Shown: positions 8,766 to 17,183, numbered from the stretch's first letter. The stretch: DNA of 64,000 nt from Mesoterricola sediminis (GCF_030295425.1 NZ_AP027081.1:3827001-3891000); one strand, 5' to 3'. Made by a program: numbers and translations. The notes: generated by a model from the sequence alone, not told the origin.

Positions 8766-9397
8766 TGTTCACGGGACTGATCCGCCATCTGGGGACCCTG
8801 GAAGCCCGGCGCGACCGCCCCGGGGGGGCGCGCCTGACCATCCAGGCCCCCCCCGATCTCATCGAGCGCGCCGAGGAGGGCGCCAGCATCTGCACCAACG
8901 GGGCCTGCCTCACCGCCGTCGCGCGCTCCCCCCGCGCCTGGGAGGCGGACCTCTCCCACGAGACCCTGGCCCGCACCACCCTGGGGCGCCTGGAGCCCGG
9001 GGCGCTGCTCCACCTGGAGCCCGCCCTGCGCGTCGGGGATCCCCTGGACGGGCACCTCGTGTCCGGCCACGTGGACGGGGTCGGGCAGCTCCTGGAGCGC
9101 GCCTCCGGCGAGGGCGTCTGGCGCTTCGGCATGCCCCCGGAGCTGGCCGCCATGATGGCGCCCAAGGGCTCCGTCGCCGTGGACGGCATCTCCCTGACCG
9201 TGGTCGACTGCGGCCGGGACTGGTTCACGGTGGCCCTGATCCCCGAGACCGTGCGCCGCACCCGCCTGGAGAAGATGATCCCGGGCGCCCCCGTGAACCT
9301 GGAGGCCGACCCCATCGGGCGGTTCGTGGCCCGGGCCCTGGACCTCCGGTCCGGGGAGGAGCGCCTGGCCCGGTTCGCCCGGGAAGGGTGGGCCTGA
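8765..9397 (+). CDS. ribE: Riboflavin synthase, alpha subunit
   Basis: Dismutates two 6,7-dimethyl-8-ribityllumazine molecules to riboflavin plus the pyrimidine precursor. The 210 residues form the classic tandem lumazine-binding barrels (about 1-97 and 98-195). The conserved N-terminus MFTGLI is present, with VSGHVDGVG at the domain junction and APKGSVAVDGISLTV in the second repeat. It is coupled by TGATG to the upstream permease. The ribB gene lies about 10 kb away, so riboflavin genes are dispersed here. No FMN riboswitch-like leader is visible. Confidence 0.96.
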   Translation: MFTGLIRHLGTLEARRDRPGGARLTIQAPPDLIERAEEGASICTNGACLTAVARSPRAWEADLSHETLARTTLGRLEPGALLHLEPALRVGDPLDGHLVSGHVDGVGQLLERASGEGVWRFGMPPELAAMMAPKGSVAVDGISLTVVDCGRDWFTVALIPETVRRTRLEKMIPGAPVNLEADPIGRFVARALDLRSGEERLARFAREGWA

Positions 9398-9473
9398 GGC
9401 CCCGAGTGCAGCGTCCGCAAAGTTGCCTGAATCATCCGAGGGGAGCGGACGCGGCACGAGCCGTCCCTTAAGC

Positions 9474-9479
9474 TACACT
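9474..9479 (+). promoter_or_regulatory. Candidate -10 hexamer TACACT ahead of the channel gene
   Basis: TACACT ends 6 bases before an ATG at 9486, so a transcript starting at the usual distance would begin at or next to that ATG. No convincing -35 box is visible. A hairpin stem GCGTCCGC/GCGGACGC (9411-9418 with 9445-9452) lies just upstream. Low-confidence call from position and consensus only. Confidence 0.3.
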
Positions 9480-9485
9480 GGCACC

Positions 9486-9545
9486 ATGGCCAGCGCGCAT
9501 GCCCTGCATGAGGCCGCCCTCGCGGCGCCGTGGGAGGTCCCATGA
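9486..9545 (+). CDS. Possible 19-residue leader peptide coupled to the channel gene
   Basis: The short frame MASAHALHEAALAAPWEVP stops at TGA 9543-9545, which overlaps the ATG of the channel gene (ATGA). It begins 6 bases after a candidate -10 hexamer. The GGGAGG serving the channel gene lies inside its last codons. This arrangement would allow translational coupling or leader control, but a 19-codon frame can arise by chance. No homology is recognised. Confidence 0.25.
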   Translation: MASAHALHEAALAAPWEVP

Positions 9546-10546
9546 AGGACCTCCCCCCCATCCGGCGCCTGGCCCAGTCCATCACCCTCCTGGCCCTCGT
9601 GGCCCTCATGGGGGCCGTGGGCTTCCACCTCCTGGGCCGTGCGGGCTGGATGGACGGCTTCTACATGGCCGTCACCACCCTGGTCGGCTTCCGGGACGAG
9701 CACCCCGGGGGCTACGGCCTGAAGCTCTTCGTCATCTTCTACCTCATCGCCGGCCTGGTCGTGGTGGGCATGGCCTTTTCCAACCTCCTGGCCCTCCTCC
9801 TCGAGGGGGACCTCAAGGGGTTGTTCCTGGAGCGCCGCATGCAGAACCGCCTCAACGCCCTGAAGGGCCACGTCGTCGTCTGCGGGTTCGGGAAGACCGG
9901 ATTCCAGTCGGCCTGGGAGCTCAAGCAGGCCAACGTCCCCTTCGTGGTGGTCGAGCGGGATCCCGACAAGACCCACAACCCCCGGTTCCAGGGGGACCTC
10001 TTCATCGTCGGCAACGCCATGGACGAGGTGGTCCTGGAGCAGGCCGGGATCGCGCGGGCCCGGGGGCTCATCACCGCCCTCACCTCGGACGCCGACAACG
10101 TCCTGGTGACCCTCACCGCCCGGCAGATGAACCCCGACCTGGAGATCGTCGCCCGCGCCACCAAGCTGGGCACCGAGAACAAGCTCAAGGCCGCCGGGGC
10201 CGACCACATCGTCAGCCCCTACGAGATCGGGGGGCGCCGCATGGCCTCCCTCCTCATGACCCCCGACCTCCTCAACTACGTCGACGTGATGCTGGACAAG
10301 AAGCAGCTCGAGATGGCCATCGAGCACGTGCTCGTGCGCCCCGGCTCGCCCCTGGTGGGACGCACCATGCGGGAGATCCGGGTGCGGGACTGCACCGGCG
10401 CCCTCATCGTCGGCATCAACCGCGGCCTGGAGGGACTCCGGTTCAACCCCACCGGCGCCGAGGTCTTCGAGGCGGGGGACGTGCTGATCGCCATGGGTTC
10501 CCACGAGGCCCTGGACGCCCTCGTCAAGGTCGCCCGGGGGGAGTGA
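9542..10546 (+). CDS. Two-TM RCK-type ion channel (TrkA-N/TrkA-C) with altered selectivity filter
   Basis: A 334-residue inner-membrane channel-like protein. TM1 is about 12-32, the pore loop about 38-53, TM2 about 60-88. A cytosolic RCK/TrkA-N Rossmann domain starts at VVVCGFGKTGFQ (111-122), and a TrkA-C domain covers about 245-330. The domain order matches bacterial K+ channels such as MthK or Kch. The filter reads TTLVGFRDE (45-53) instead of TVGYGD or TVGFGD: the second filter Gly is replaced by Arg. That is incompatible with a standard K+ filter, so ion selectivity is uncertain. The start has GGGAGG upstream. The 3' end overlaps the convergent gene by 23 bp. Confidence 0.85.
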   Translation: MKDLPPIRRLAQSITLLALVALMGAVGFHLLGRAGWMDGFYMAVTTLVGFRDEHPGGYGLKLFVIFYLIAGLVVVGMAFSNLLALLLEGDLKGLFLERRMQNRLNALKGHVVVCGFGKTGFQSAWELKQANVPFVVVERDPDKTHNPRFQGDLFIVGNAMDEVVLEQAGIARARGLITALTSDADNVLVTLTARQMNPDLEIVARATKLGTENKLKAAGADHIVSPYEIGGRRMASLLMTPDLLNYVDVMLDKKQLEMAIEHVLVRPGSPLVGRTMREIRVRDCTGALIVGINRGLEGLRFNPTGAEVFEAGDVLIAMGSHEALDALVKVARGE

Positions 10547-12044
10547 CCCCGGTCTCCAGTTCCAGCACCACGGCCCGGTCGTCCCCGTAGCGCCGCCGGA
10601 AGCCCGGGCCCCCGAATTCCGGGAAGCGGTCCGCGCGGGCCTTGCGCAGGACCAGGTACCTGGCCCCGAAGGCGGCCGCGATGCGGGGGCCGTCCACCAC
10701 GGCGCGGTGGAGGCGGAGGTCCTCCAGGAGGCGCGCCCGCGCCGGGTCCTCGCGGATCGTGTAGGTGGGGTCCAGGCCCCAGAGGTAGGTCTGGCGGTAG
10801 CCGTCGTAGTAGAGCTCGGGAAAGTCGTCCCAGAAGAGGTTCACCACCCGCTCCCCCGGCGGGAGGTTCGCGGCCATCCAGGCGCAGGCCCCCGTGAAGA
10901 AGCGCGGCGGGGCCCCCGTGGACTGGTACCAGGCGTAGAACGTCAGGGACCGCGCGTGGAAGCCCGCGAGGACGGCCCACGCGAGGACGCCGCCCGCCAG
11001 GCGGGCCCAGCGCCGCGCCGCCAGGCGCGCCTCCAGGGCGGGCAGGAGGTCCCGGACGACCAGGGCGCAGGCGGCGGCCACCAGGAGGACCGAATACTCC
11101 GCGAAGCGGGGGGTGGCCAGGGTGAGCCCGAACCAGGCCAGGGCCGCCGCGCCGAGCCCCAGGGCGTCGGCGCCGAGGCGCCGCCGGAACCCCGCCAGCG
11201 CGGCCGCGAGCAGCACGGCCTCCGCCGCCAGGAGGGGGTAGATGTCCAGGAACACGGCCAGGGGGTAGGGATACAGCTCGTTGCCCAGCTCGAAGCCCGA
11301 GGTCCCCGCGCCCTGCATCCCCAGGCGGAACACCTGCACGTAGGTCAGGAACGTCTCCAGCGTGAGGGGGGTGTAGGGGTGGAGCGCCAGGCCCGCGACG
11401 GCGCCGAGGGCGGCGGCCGCCGGCAGCTTCCAGGGCAGTCGCCCGCCGGCGGCCCAGACCCCCAGCGCGAAGGGCGCGGCCGTCATGGCCAGCACGAAGG
11501 GGACCGTGTAGCTCCAGGCGTACAGGAAGCCCAGGAGGAAGAGCCCCCGGACCGAGCGTTTCAGGAGGAGGTGCACCCCCACCACCAGCAGGAGCATGCT
11601 GAGCACGTGGGAACGGATCATGCCCAGCCGGGCGATGAAGAGCCCGCCCGCCGCCAGCGGCAGGAGCGCGAAGGCGAGGGGCGCCCGCGCCCGGTGGGCC
11701 CGGAGCACCACCGCCAGGGCGCCCAGCACGGCGGCGGCGAGGAGGACCGAGAGGATCCGGGCCCCGAGGATGGGGTCGTCCCCGATCCGCGCGAAGGGCG
11801 CCATCAGCAGGTGGTAGAGGAACTCCTTGTCGCAGAACCGGTCCCGCCAGGTGCTCAGCTGGGTCCAGGGGAAGGCCCTGGAGAGGCCCCGGACCGGCAT
11901 CATCCACGCGAAGCGCGCGTGGAAGTACCCGTCCCGCTCGAAGAGGCCCTGCTGGAGGAGGGCCGTGGCCCCGAAGAGGAGGGCCGCGTAGCCCGCGGCG
12001 GCCCCGGGCAGGGCCAGCCGGCGGATCCGGCCGCCGGGGTTCAC
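10524..12044 (-). CDS. Polytopic membrane protein, GT-C glycosyltransferase-like
   Basis: 506 residues with about 10-11 hydrophobic helices followed by a soluble C-terminal domain (about 385-506). An early extramembrane loop contains ERDGYFHARF, an acidic motif reminiscent of the first-loop Asp/Glu of GT-C enzymes, which use polyprenyl-phosphate sugars on the outer face of the inner membrane. It lies directly downstream of a family 2 glycosyltransferase and probably shares a transcript. Together they could make and transfer a lipid-linked sugar for envelope glycans or protein glycosylation. The acceptor cannot be named. Confidence 0.75.
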   Translation of the reverse strand: MNPGGRIRRLALPGAAAGYAALLFGATALLQQGLFERDGYFHARFAWMMPVRGLSRAFPWTQLSTWRDRFCDKEFLYHLLMAPFARIGDDPILGARILSVLLAAAVLGALAVVLRAHRARAPLAFALLPLAAGGLFIARLGMIRSHVLSMLLLVVGVHLLLKRSVRGLFLLGFLYAWSYTVPFVLAMTAAPFALGVWAAGGRLPWKLPAAAALGAVAGLALHPYTPLTLETFLTYVQVFRLGMQGAGTSGFELGNELYPYPLAVFLDIYPLLAAEAVLLAAALAGFRRRLGADALGLGAAALAWFGLTLATPRFAEYSVLLVAAACALVVRDLLPALEARLAARRWARLAGGVLAWAVLAGFHARSLTFYAWYQSTGAPPRFFTGACAWMAANLPPGERVVNLFWDDFPELYYDGYRQTYLWGLDPTYTIREDPARARLLEDLRLHRAVVDGPRIAAAFGARYLVLRKARADRFPEFGGPGFRRRYGDDRAVVLELETGVTPPGRP

Positions 12045-12988
12045 CGCCCGTCCCCGGGCGCCGCCACCGCGAGGTAGGCCAGCTTCTTCATCTCGCGCCG
12101 GCCCCGGGTCACCGTGTCCAGGACGAGGCCGCAGGCGAGGCCGAGGGCCGAGATCGTCATCATGCCGGCGCAGAGGATGGCCGTGGGGAACCTCGGCACG
12201 AGCCCGGTCCGCGCGTAGGTCACGAAGAGCGGCACGGCCAGCGCCAGCGAGGCCGCGGCGACGAGGCCCGAGAGGATGGAGAAGAACTGGAGGGGCTTCT
12301 CGTTGCGGTAGAGGCTCGCGATGAGGCGGAGGATCCGGAGCCCGTCGCTCCAGGTGCGCAGCTTGCTCTGGGTGCCCTCCGCCCGGGCCCCGTAGGGGGC
12401 GGGGACCTCCTCCACCGGCATGGACAGCTCCAGGGCGTGGACCGTGAGCTCCGTCTCGATCTCGAACCCCGCGGAGAGGACGGGGAAGGACTTCACGAAC
12501 CGCCGGGAGAAGGCCCGGTAGCCCGAGAGGATGTCAGTGAAGCGCCGCCCGAAGAGGAGGCGCACGGAACCGGTGAGGAGGCGGTTGCCGACGCGATGAC
12601 CGGGCCGGTAGGCCTCGAGGGCCGTCTCGACGCGGCTCCCGACCACCATGTCCAGGCGGCCCTCCCGGAGGGTCCGCACCAGGAGGGGGGCGCTGGCGGC
12701 GTCGTAGGTGCCGTCGCCGTCCACCATCAGGTAGACGTCGGCCTCCACGTCGGCGAACATCCGGCGCACCACGTGCCCCTTGCCCTGGCAGGCCTCGCGG
12801 CCGACGCGGGCCCCCGCGGCCCGGGCGGCCTCCGCCGTCCCGTCCGTGGAGTTGTTGTCGTAGACGTGGATGACGGCCTCCGGCAGGGCCTCCCGGAAGG
12901 ACGCCACGACGCGGCCGATGGCCGCGGCCTCGTTGTGGCAGGGGATGAGCACGGCGATCCTGGGCCGGGGTTCCATGGGGGTGTCCAT
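12041..12988 (-). CDS. Family 2 glycosyltransferase (polyprenyl-phosphate sugar synthase-like)
   Basis: 315 residues. The GT-A fold starts at RIAVLIPCHNEAAAIGRVV (10-28). The nucleotide-binding NNST segment is at 45-48 and the metal-binding DGDG at 90-93. Two C-terminal TM helices (about 230-255 and 272-297) anchor it, the layout of DPM1/GtrB-like enzymes that load a sugar onto polyprenyl phosphate. The start at 12988 is chosen because homology begins there. No Shine-Dalgarno is present, and a TAGGAT hexamer lies 7 bases upstream, suggesting a possible leaderless mRNA. The stop overlaps the downstream GT-C-like gene start. Confidence 0.88.
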   Translation of the reverse strand: MDTPMEPRPRIAVLIPCHNEAAAIGRVVASFREALPEAVIHVYDNNSTDGTAEAARAAGARVGREACQGKGHVVRRMFADVEADVYLMVDGDGTYDAASAPLLVRTLREGRLDMVVGSRVETALEAYRPGHRVGNRLLTGSVRLLFGRRFTDILSGYRAFSRRFVKSFPVLSAGFEIETELTVHALELSMPVEEVPAPYGARAEGTQSKLRTWSDGLRILRLIASLYRNEKPLQFFSILSGLVAAASLALAVPLFVTYARTGLVPRFPTAILCAGMMTISALGLACGLVLDTVTRGRREMKKLAYLAVAAPGDGR

Positions 12989-12995
12989 GCCGGAA

Positions 12996-13001
12996 ATCCT
13001 A
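12996..13001 (-). promoter_or_regulatory. Candidate -10 hexamer TAGGAT for the glycosyltransferase operon
   Basis: Read on the minus strand, TAGGAT lies 7 bases upstream of the glycosyltransferase ATG, in the short divergent gap to the antiporter gene. The spacing would place the transcript start at the ATG. No clear -35 element is visible. Position-based inference only. Confidence 0.3.
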
Positions 13002-13061
13002 TCAGGAGCGCGCCTCCGGTCCCCCCGGGAACGATGCCGGCCCTGGAGGCATCCCAGGACC

Positions 13062-14960
13062 ATGACCCAGGGAATCCCGCCTCTCGTCGCCGACCTCGCC
13101 ATCGTGCTGGGGGTCGCCGGCGTCACGACCGTCGTCTTCCGCCGCCTCCGCCAGCCGGCGGTCCTGGGCTACGTCCTGGCCGGGCTCATCGTGGGCCCGC
13201 ACCTGCCCGTCCCGATCATGGCCGACGTGGGCAGCATCCGGACCCTCTCCGAGCTGGGCGTGATCCTCCTGATGTTCTCGGTGGGGCTGGAGTTCGACCT
13301 GCGCAAGCTCGCGCGGGAGGGGGTGGCGGCCCTGGTCATCGGCTCCTCCCAGGTGGGCGCCGCCGTCCTCCTGGCCTCGGCCACGGGGCGCGCCCTGGGC
13401 TGGCAGCCCCAGGAGGCCGCCCTGCTGGGGGCGGCCCTGGCCGTGAGCAGCACCATGATCATCGCCAAGCTCTTCCAGGAGCACGGGACCCGCGGCCCCT
13501 TCCGGGACCTGGTCTTCTCCGTCCTCGTCGTCCAGGACCTCTTCGCGGTCCTCCTCCTCGCCGGTTTGGACGCCAGGGCCGCCGCCGGCGGCGTCGGTCT
13601 GGCCCTCCTGAAGGTGGCCGCCTTCGCGTGCGGGGCCCTGCTCGCGGGCGGCCTGGTCGTGCCCCCCCTGCTCCGGTGGGCGGCCGACCACGGGCGGGAC
13701 GAGACCCTCCTGGTGACGGCCATGGGCGCCTGCTTCGCGGGGGCCGCCCTGGCCGGGCAGGCCGGCATCTCCCCGGCCCTTGGCGCCTTCGCCGCGGGCA
13801 TGCTGGCCTTCGCCAGCCGCCGGGGGGAGGCCATCGAGCGGCTCGTCCAGCCCGTCCGGGACATGTTCGGCGCCATCTTCTTCGTGGCCGTGGGCATGCT
13901 CCTGGATCCCCGGCACCTGGCGGCCCAGGCGGGCCCCATCCTCCTGCTCTCCGCCGGGCTCCTCGTCGCCAGCACTCTGGGCGGCGGCCTGGGAGCCGCC
14001 CTGGCCGGCGTTCCCGTCGCCCGGGGGCTCCGGGTGGGGCTCACCCTCGCCCAGCCCGGCGAACTTTCCTTCGTCCTCGCGGGCGTGGGGAGCGCCGCGG
14101 GCCTGCTGTGGCCCCACGCCCTGCCCGTGGTGGCGGGCGTCGCCCTGGTGACCGCCGTGGCGGGGCCCTGGACCTTCCGGACCGGGTCCGCCCTCGCCGA
14201 AGGCCTCGTCCGGCACGCGCCGCGCGCCCTCCGGCGCTGGCTGGCCCCCCGGGGGCCCCTGGACGGCCGGGGTCCGGCCGCCCCCCGCGGGCCCGCGGCC
14301 CCCGTGGCCTACCTCCTGGTGGACGCCCTCGTGTTCAACCTGCTCCTCCTCGTGACCGCCCAAGTGAGGGCCCTGCCCCTGGTGGCCCGCCATCCCCTGG
14401 CCGCCGCCTCCTTCCTGGCCGTGGCCCTGGCCGGCCTGCTCCTTTTGGGCTGGGTGCTCTTCCGCCGTGCGGGCCAGATCGCCGGCCTCGTGGTGGCGGC
14501 CCCCGCCCGTCACCCGGGCCGGGTCGGCCTGCTCCGCCTGGCCATCCTCCTGGGGCTCAGCGCGCCGACCTTCGCCCTCCTTCCGGCCGGCCCGGCCCTG
14601 GCCCTGCTCGTGGGCCTCCTCCTGGGGGTGGCGGTGCTCATCCGGGCTCCCGCGCCCCTGGGCGCCGCCGCCCCCGGCTGGCGCGTGCGGCCCGCGGATC
14701 CCGGACCACGGCCGACCCTGGCCTGCGTGCAGGTCCAGGATCCCTGCCCCTTCATCGATCGCCCCCTGGCCGACCTCCAGGCCGCGCTGGCCGACCTGCC
14801 GGACACCGACCTGGCCGCCATCCACCGGGCGGGCCACTGGCTGCCCATCGACGGGGACGCGATCCTGCGCCCCGGCGATCGTCTGGCTCTGGCCGGATCT
14901 CCCCCCGGCCTCCAAGCCGCCGAATCCCTCCTCGAGGGCGCCGGGGAGCCTGGCGCCTAG
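13062..14960 (+). CDS. KefB/CPA2-type cation:proton antiporter with C-terminal RCK-C domain
   Basis: A 632-residue inner-membrane monovalent cation/H+ antiporter-like protein. The Na_H_exchanger domain (about 1-380, 11-13 helices) contains the CPA2 helix patterns VLGYVLAGLIVGPH, GVILLMFSVGLEF and VVQDLFAVLLLA, the last with the Gln-Asp ion site. A second hydrophobic region (about 415-535) precedes a TrkA-C/RCK-C-like domain (about 555-630). The Rossmann TrkA-N domain seen in full KefB/KefC is missing. The start follows CCAGGACC. The TAG stop forms part of the CTAG duplicated by the IS insertion. Together with the RCK channel 3 kb upstream it suggests local ion-homeostasis functions. Confidence 0.9.
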   Translation: MTQGIPPLVADLAIVLGVAGVTTVVFRRLRQPAVLGYVLAGLIVGPHLPVPIMADVGSIRTLSELGVILLMFSVGLEFDLRKLAREGVAALVIGSSQVGAAVLLASATGRALGWQPQEAALLGAALAVSSTMIIAKLFQEHGTRGPFRDLVFSVLVVQDLFAVLLLAGLDARAAAGGVGLALLKVAAFACGALLAGGLVVPPLLRWAADHGRDETLLVTAMGACFAGAALAGQAGISPALGAFAAGMLAFASRRGEAIERLVQPVRDMFGAIFFVAVGMLLDPRHLAAQAGPILLLSAGLLVASTLGGGLGAALAGVPVARGLRVGLTLAQPGELSFVLAGVGSAAGLLWPHALPVVAGVALVTAVAGPWTFRTGSALAEGLVRHAPRALRRWLAPRGPLDGRGPAAPRGPAAPVAYLLVDALVFNLLLLVTAQVRALPLVARHPLAAASFLAVALAGLLLLGWVLFRRAGQIAGLVVAAPARHPGRVGLLRLAILLGLSAPTFALLPAGPALALLVGLLLGVAVLIRAPAPLGAAAPGWRVRPADPGPRPTLACVQVQDPCPFIDRPLADLQAALADLPDTDLAAIHRAGHWLPIDGDAILRPGDRLALAGSPPGLQAAESLLEGAGEPGA

Positions 14961-15073
14961 GGTGTGTTCGTCATCTAGGATAGTAATGGCTAATACCCAT
15001 CCGTGCCGGAGCATGGAGGAGCTGGAATAGTGAGTCTGTGCTGCAGTGCCTGATGGCGCCGCGCATTCGCAGC

Positions 15074-15375
15074 ATCCTATTGGAACGCGGAGGCGCGGAG
15101 GATCTCGCTGAGGCTCGCGGAGAAAGGATCAAGCCCTTGTATGTATCACCCGCTTGATTCCACCGTCTTTGAAAGGCCACTGACGGGAATTGAGGAGCAG
15201 GCCGACCTCCATTCCGCCTTCGCCTCCACGACCACGAGGTCGTCAACCAGCAAATCCAGCCGGTAGGCCCGCTCAACCACAAGCCCCCTCCACTCGATAT
15301 CCAGGGGCAGGTTCCAGGAGCGCTTTCCTCCGCGACCCTCTGCGAGATCCTCCGCGCCTCCGCGTTTCATAGGAT
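15074..15375. repeat. GxxExxY passenger unit with ~50-bp terminal inverted repeats (copy A)
   Basis: The left arm 15074-15126 and right arm 15323-15375 are imperfect inverted copies. Both contain AACGCGGAGGCGCGGAGGAT followed by CTCGC and a GAAAG end, and both carry ATCCTAT at the outer edge. They bracket the remains of a GxxExxY gene. The same unit occurs in copy B (24859-25236) at the same place within the IS, so it joined the element before the IS duplicated. The arms look like mobile-unit ends rather than IS ends. Confidence 0.8.
15129..15305 (-). pseudogene. GxxExxY-family protein remnant (central and C-terminal parts)
   Basis: On the minus strand a central segment PLDIEWRGLVVERAYRLDLL, followed by VDDLVVVEAKAE, matches the nuclease-like core of GxxExxY proteins. 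After a small deletion and frame change the typical C-terminal end follows (FKDGGIKRVIHTRA and a stop at 15129-15131). The N-terminal part, including the GxxExxY motif itself, is missing. Copy B keeps exactly that N-terminal part. Not functional as it stands; the family's role is poorly defined. Confidence 0.75.
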
Positions 15376-15408
15376 CAATGAGGATCCGGAACGCTTGTCA
15401 CCCTCCGC

Positions 15409-16165
15409 TCATAGCCTCAGCCAGATCACGATGCAGGCCAAAGCCACCTGGGCTGAGAAACTTCGCGCCGTTTTGTCGAACCTGGTGGCCAGCGCCCTGA
15501 ACTGTTTGAGCTTGGCGAACCCATGCTCGATGGCATGGCGGGCCTTGTATAGGTGTGAGTCCCAGGCCGCCGGATTCTTGCGCCGGGGATGAGGTGGGAT
15601 GACGGCTGTCGCACCCATGGCCTCGATCGCCTTCCTTACCGGGTTCCCATCGTAGGCCCGATCTCCGAACCCGTACTCTGCCTGCCAACCGCACAGCAAT
15701 CCTTCAGCAGACCGGCTTTCATGGGCTTGCCCCGGAGTGACCAGGAAATCCAAAGGATTACCGTGGGCATCGCAGATCAAATGGATCTTGGTCGAGCATC
15801 CACCCCGAGATCGTCCGAGCGCCTGGTTCCAGAGCCCCCCCCCTTTTGCCTGCTGAATGTTGATGAGCGCGAATGATGGTGCCATCCAGCATGACCCACT
15901 CCAGGTCGGCTTCCTTGCGCAGGAACTCCAGGATCCTTTGCCACACGCCGCGCTTGGTCCAGGCCTCAAATCGCGTGTACACGCTTGTCCAAGGTCCAAA
16001 TTCCTCCGGCAGGTCCCTCCACGGCGCCCCAGTCCTGTGCCTCCACAGGATCGCCTCCACCATGGGACGGTTGGGGTGACGGGATCGCCCCATCCCTCCA
16101 CGCTCTGGCGGAAGGAGCGGTTCAAGCTTTGCCCACATGGCATCGGTCAGGAAACGTCTCGGCAT
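15409..16165 (-). CDS. IS5-family transposase, two overlapping frames (copy A)
   Basis: DDE transposase of the IS5/IS427-like group, encoded in two frames. The first frame starts MPRRFLTDAMWAKLEPLLPP at 16165 and includes WRHRTGAPWRDLPEEFGPW and the DDE Asp in VMLDGTII. The second frame carries GGCSTKIHLICDAHGNPL, GDRAYDG (second Asp) and the C-terminal KARHAIEHGFAKLKQFRAL (Glu). They meet at a homopolymer that reads A4G9 on the coding strand. With nine G the second frame is +1 relative to the first; in copy B, with seven G, it is -1. Frameshifting or transcript slippage would be needed for full-length enzyme, so copy A may be less productive. Confidence 0.88.
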
Positions 16166-16253
16166 CGTTACCCCAGGAAAATTCGTGGTGTACGAGCCTT
16201 TACGTATGAGTACAAGTTAACTATTTATCTAATCTATAGATTCCGAACACAGC

Positions 16254-17183
16254 CTAGGCGCCCCGCTCCTCCATCAGCGCTTCCATGCGGCGCACGGCGC
16301 GCTGGGTGGACCAGAACCCCCACAGGGCGCCGAGGGCGCCGGTGGCCATGCCGATGGCCACCAGGAGGAGGACGTTCCAGGGCGAGAAGAAGCCCGTCCG
16401 CGCCAGTTCCACGAGGAGGGGGGAGAGCCCGCCCACGCCGCGGTGGAGGGGCCACCAGAGGCCGAGGAGGCCCAGGACGGCCCCGGCGCTGCCCAGGAGG
16501 CCGAGCACCGCGCCCTCCACCAGGAGGGGGGTCCGGATGAAGCCCTCGGTGGCGCCGACGAGGCGCATGATGGTGATCTCCTCCTCCCGGGCCATGACGC
16601 ACATGCGGATGACGTTGCCGGTGGCGAAACCCGCGGCGATCAGCAGGAGGGCGCCGAAGGAGCCCAGGGCGGAACGGAGGAGGCGCGCCGCGCGCTGGAG
16701 GCCCTCCATGCGCTCCTGGTCCACCACCACGTCCCCGACGCCGGGGAGGTTCCGCAGGCTCTCGCCCACTTCGATGGCCCGCCGTCCCGAGCGGAGGTCG
16801 GGGCGCAGAGAGAGCTCGAGGGTCTCGGGGATGGGCTCGCCCAGGCTCTTCAGCATCAGGCCCGCGTCGCGGGTGGTCTCCATGAACCGGCGGGTGCCCT
16901 CCTGGGAGCTGACGCGGCGGACCTGCACGAACCGGGGGTCCCGGGCGAGCTGCGCCTCCGCCTGGTCCAGGGTGCCCCCCTCCCCCGCGAAGAGCGTGAT
17001 GCGCGCCAGGGCCTCCATGCGGGAGACCCAGCGGTCCAGCCCCTGCACCACCAGCAGGCCGCCCCCGGCCAGGAACAGGCCCGAGGCGAGGGTGAGGATG
17101 GCGAGGAGATGCTGTCCCCGGTGGCGGAGCAGATCCTTGGCGACGTCCCGGGCCAGGACGCCCAGGAGGCGGTGCAGCACCAT
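16254..17183 (-). CDS. ftsX: FtsX-like permease of the cell-division ABC system
   Basis: 309 residues with the FtsX layout: an N-terminal cytoplasmic tail, TM1 (about 27-47), a periplasmic domain of about 120 residues, then three TM helices (about 173-195, 220-245, 268-290). In the divisome FtsEX signals to periplasmic cell-wall hydrolases. No ftsE lies next to it: the upstream gene is a lipoprotein, and the downstream side now borders the IS. The start lies immediately after the lipoprotein gene's region on the same strand. The TAG stop is within the CTAG target duplication. Confidence 0.88.
   Translation of the reverse strand: MVLHRLLGVLARDVAKDLLRHRGQHLLAILTLASGLFLAGGGLLVVQGLDRWVSRMEALARITLFAGEGGTLDQAEAQLARDPRFVQVRRVSSQEGTRRFMETTRDAGLMLKSLGEPIPETLELSLRPDLRSGRRAIEVGESLRNLPGVGDVVVDQERMEGLQRAARLLRSALGSFGALLLIAAGFATGNVIRMCVMAREEEITIMRLVGATEGFIRTPLLVEGAVLGLLGSAGAVLGLLGLWWPLHRGVGGLSPLLVELARTGFFSPWNVLLLVAIGMATGALGALWGFWSTQRAVRRMEALMEERGA

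Larger units (their letters stand above)
14961..16253. mobile_element. IS5-type insertion sequence, copy A, with passenger segment
   Basis: A 1,293-bp element flanked by the direct repeat CTAG (14957-14960 and 16254-16257). The ends are inverted repeats: the left begins GGTGTGTTCGTCATCTAGGA and the right, read inward on the other strand, GCTGTGTTCGGAATCTATAG. The two-frame DDE transposase occupies the right part (minus strand). The left 450 bp hold a passenger, a decayed GxxExxY gene bracketed by long inverted repeats. Copy B at 24746-28528 is nearly identical outside the passenger. Removing the IS restores GGCGCCTAGGCGCC, a 14-bp perfect palindrome in which the convergent antiporter and ftsX stop codons overlap. 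Confidence 0.9.
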
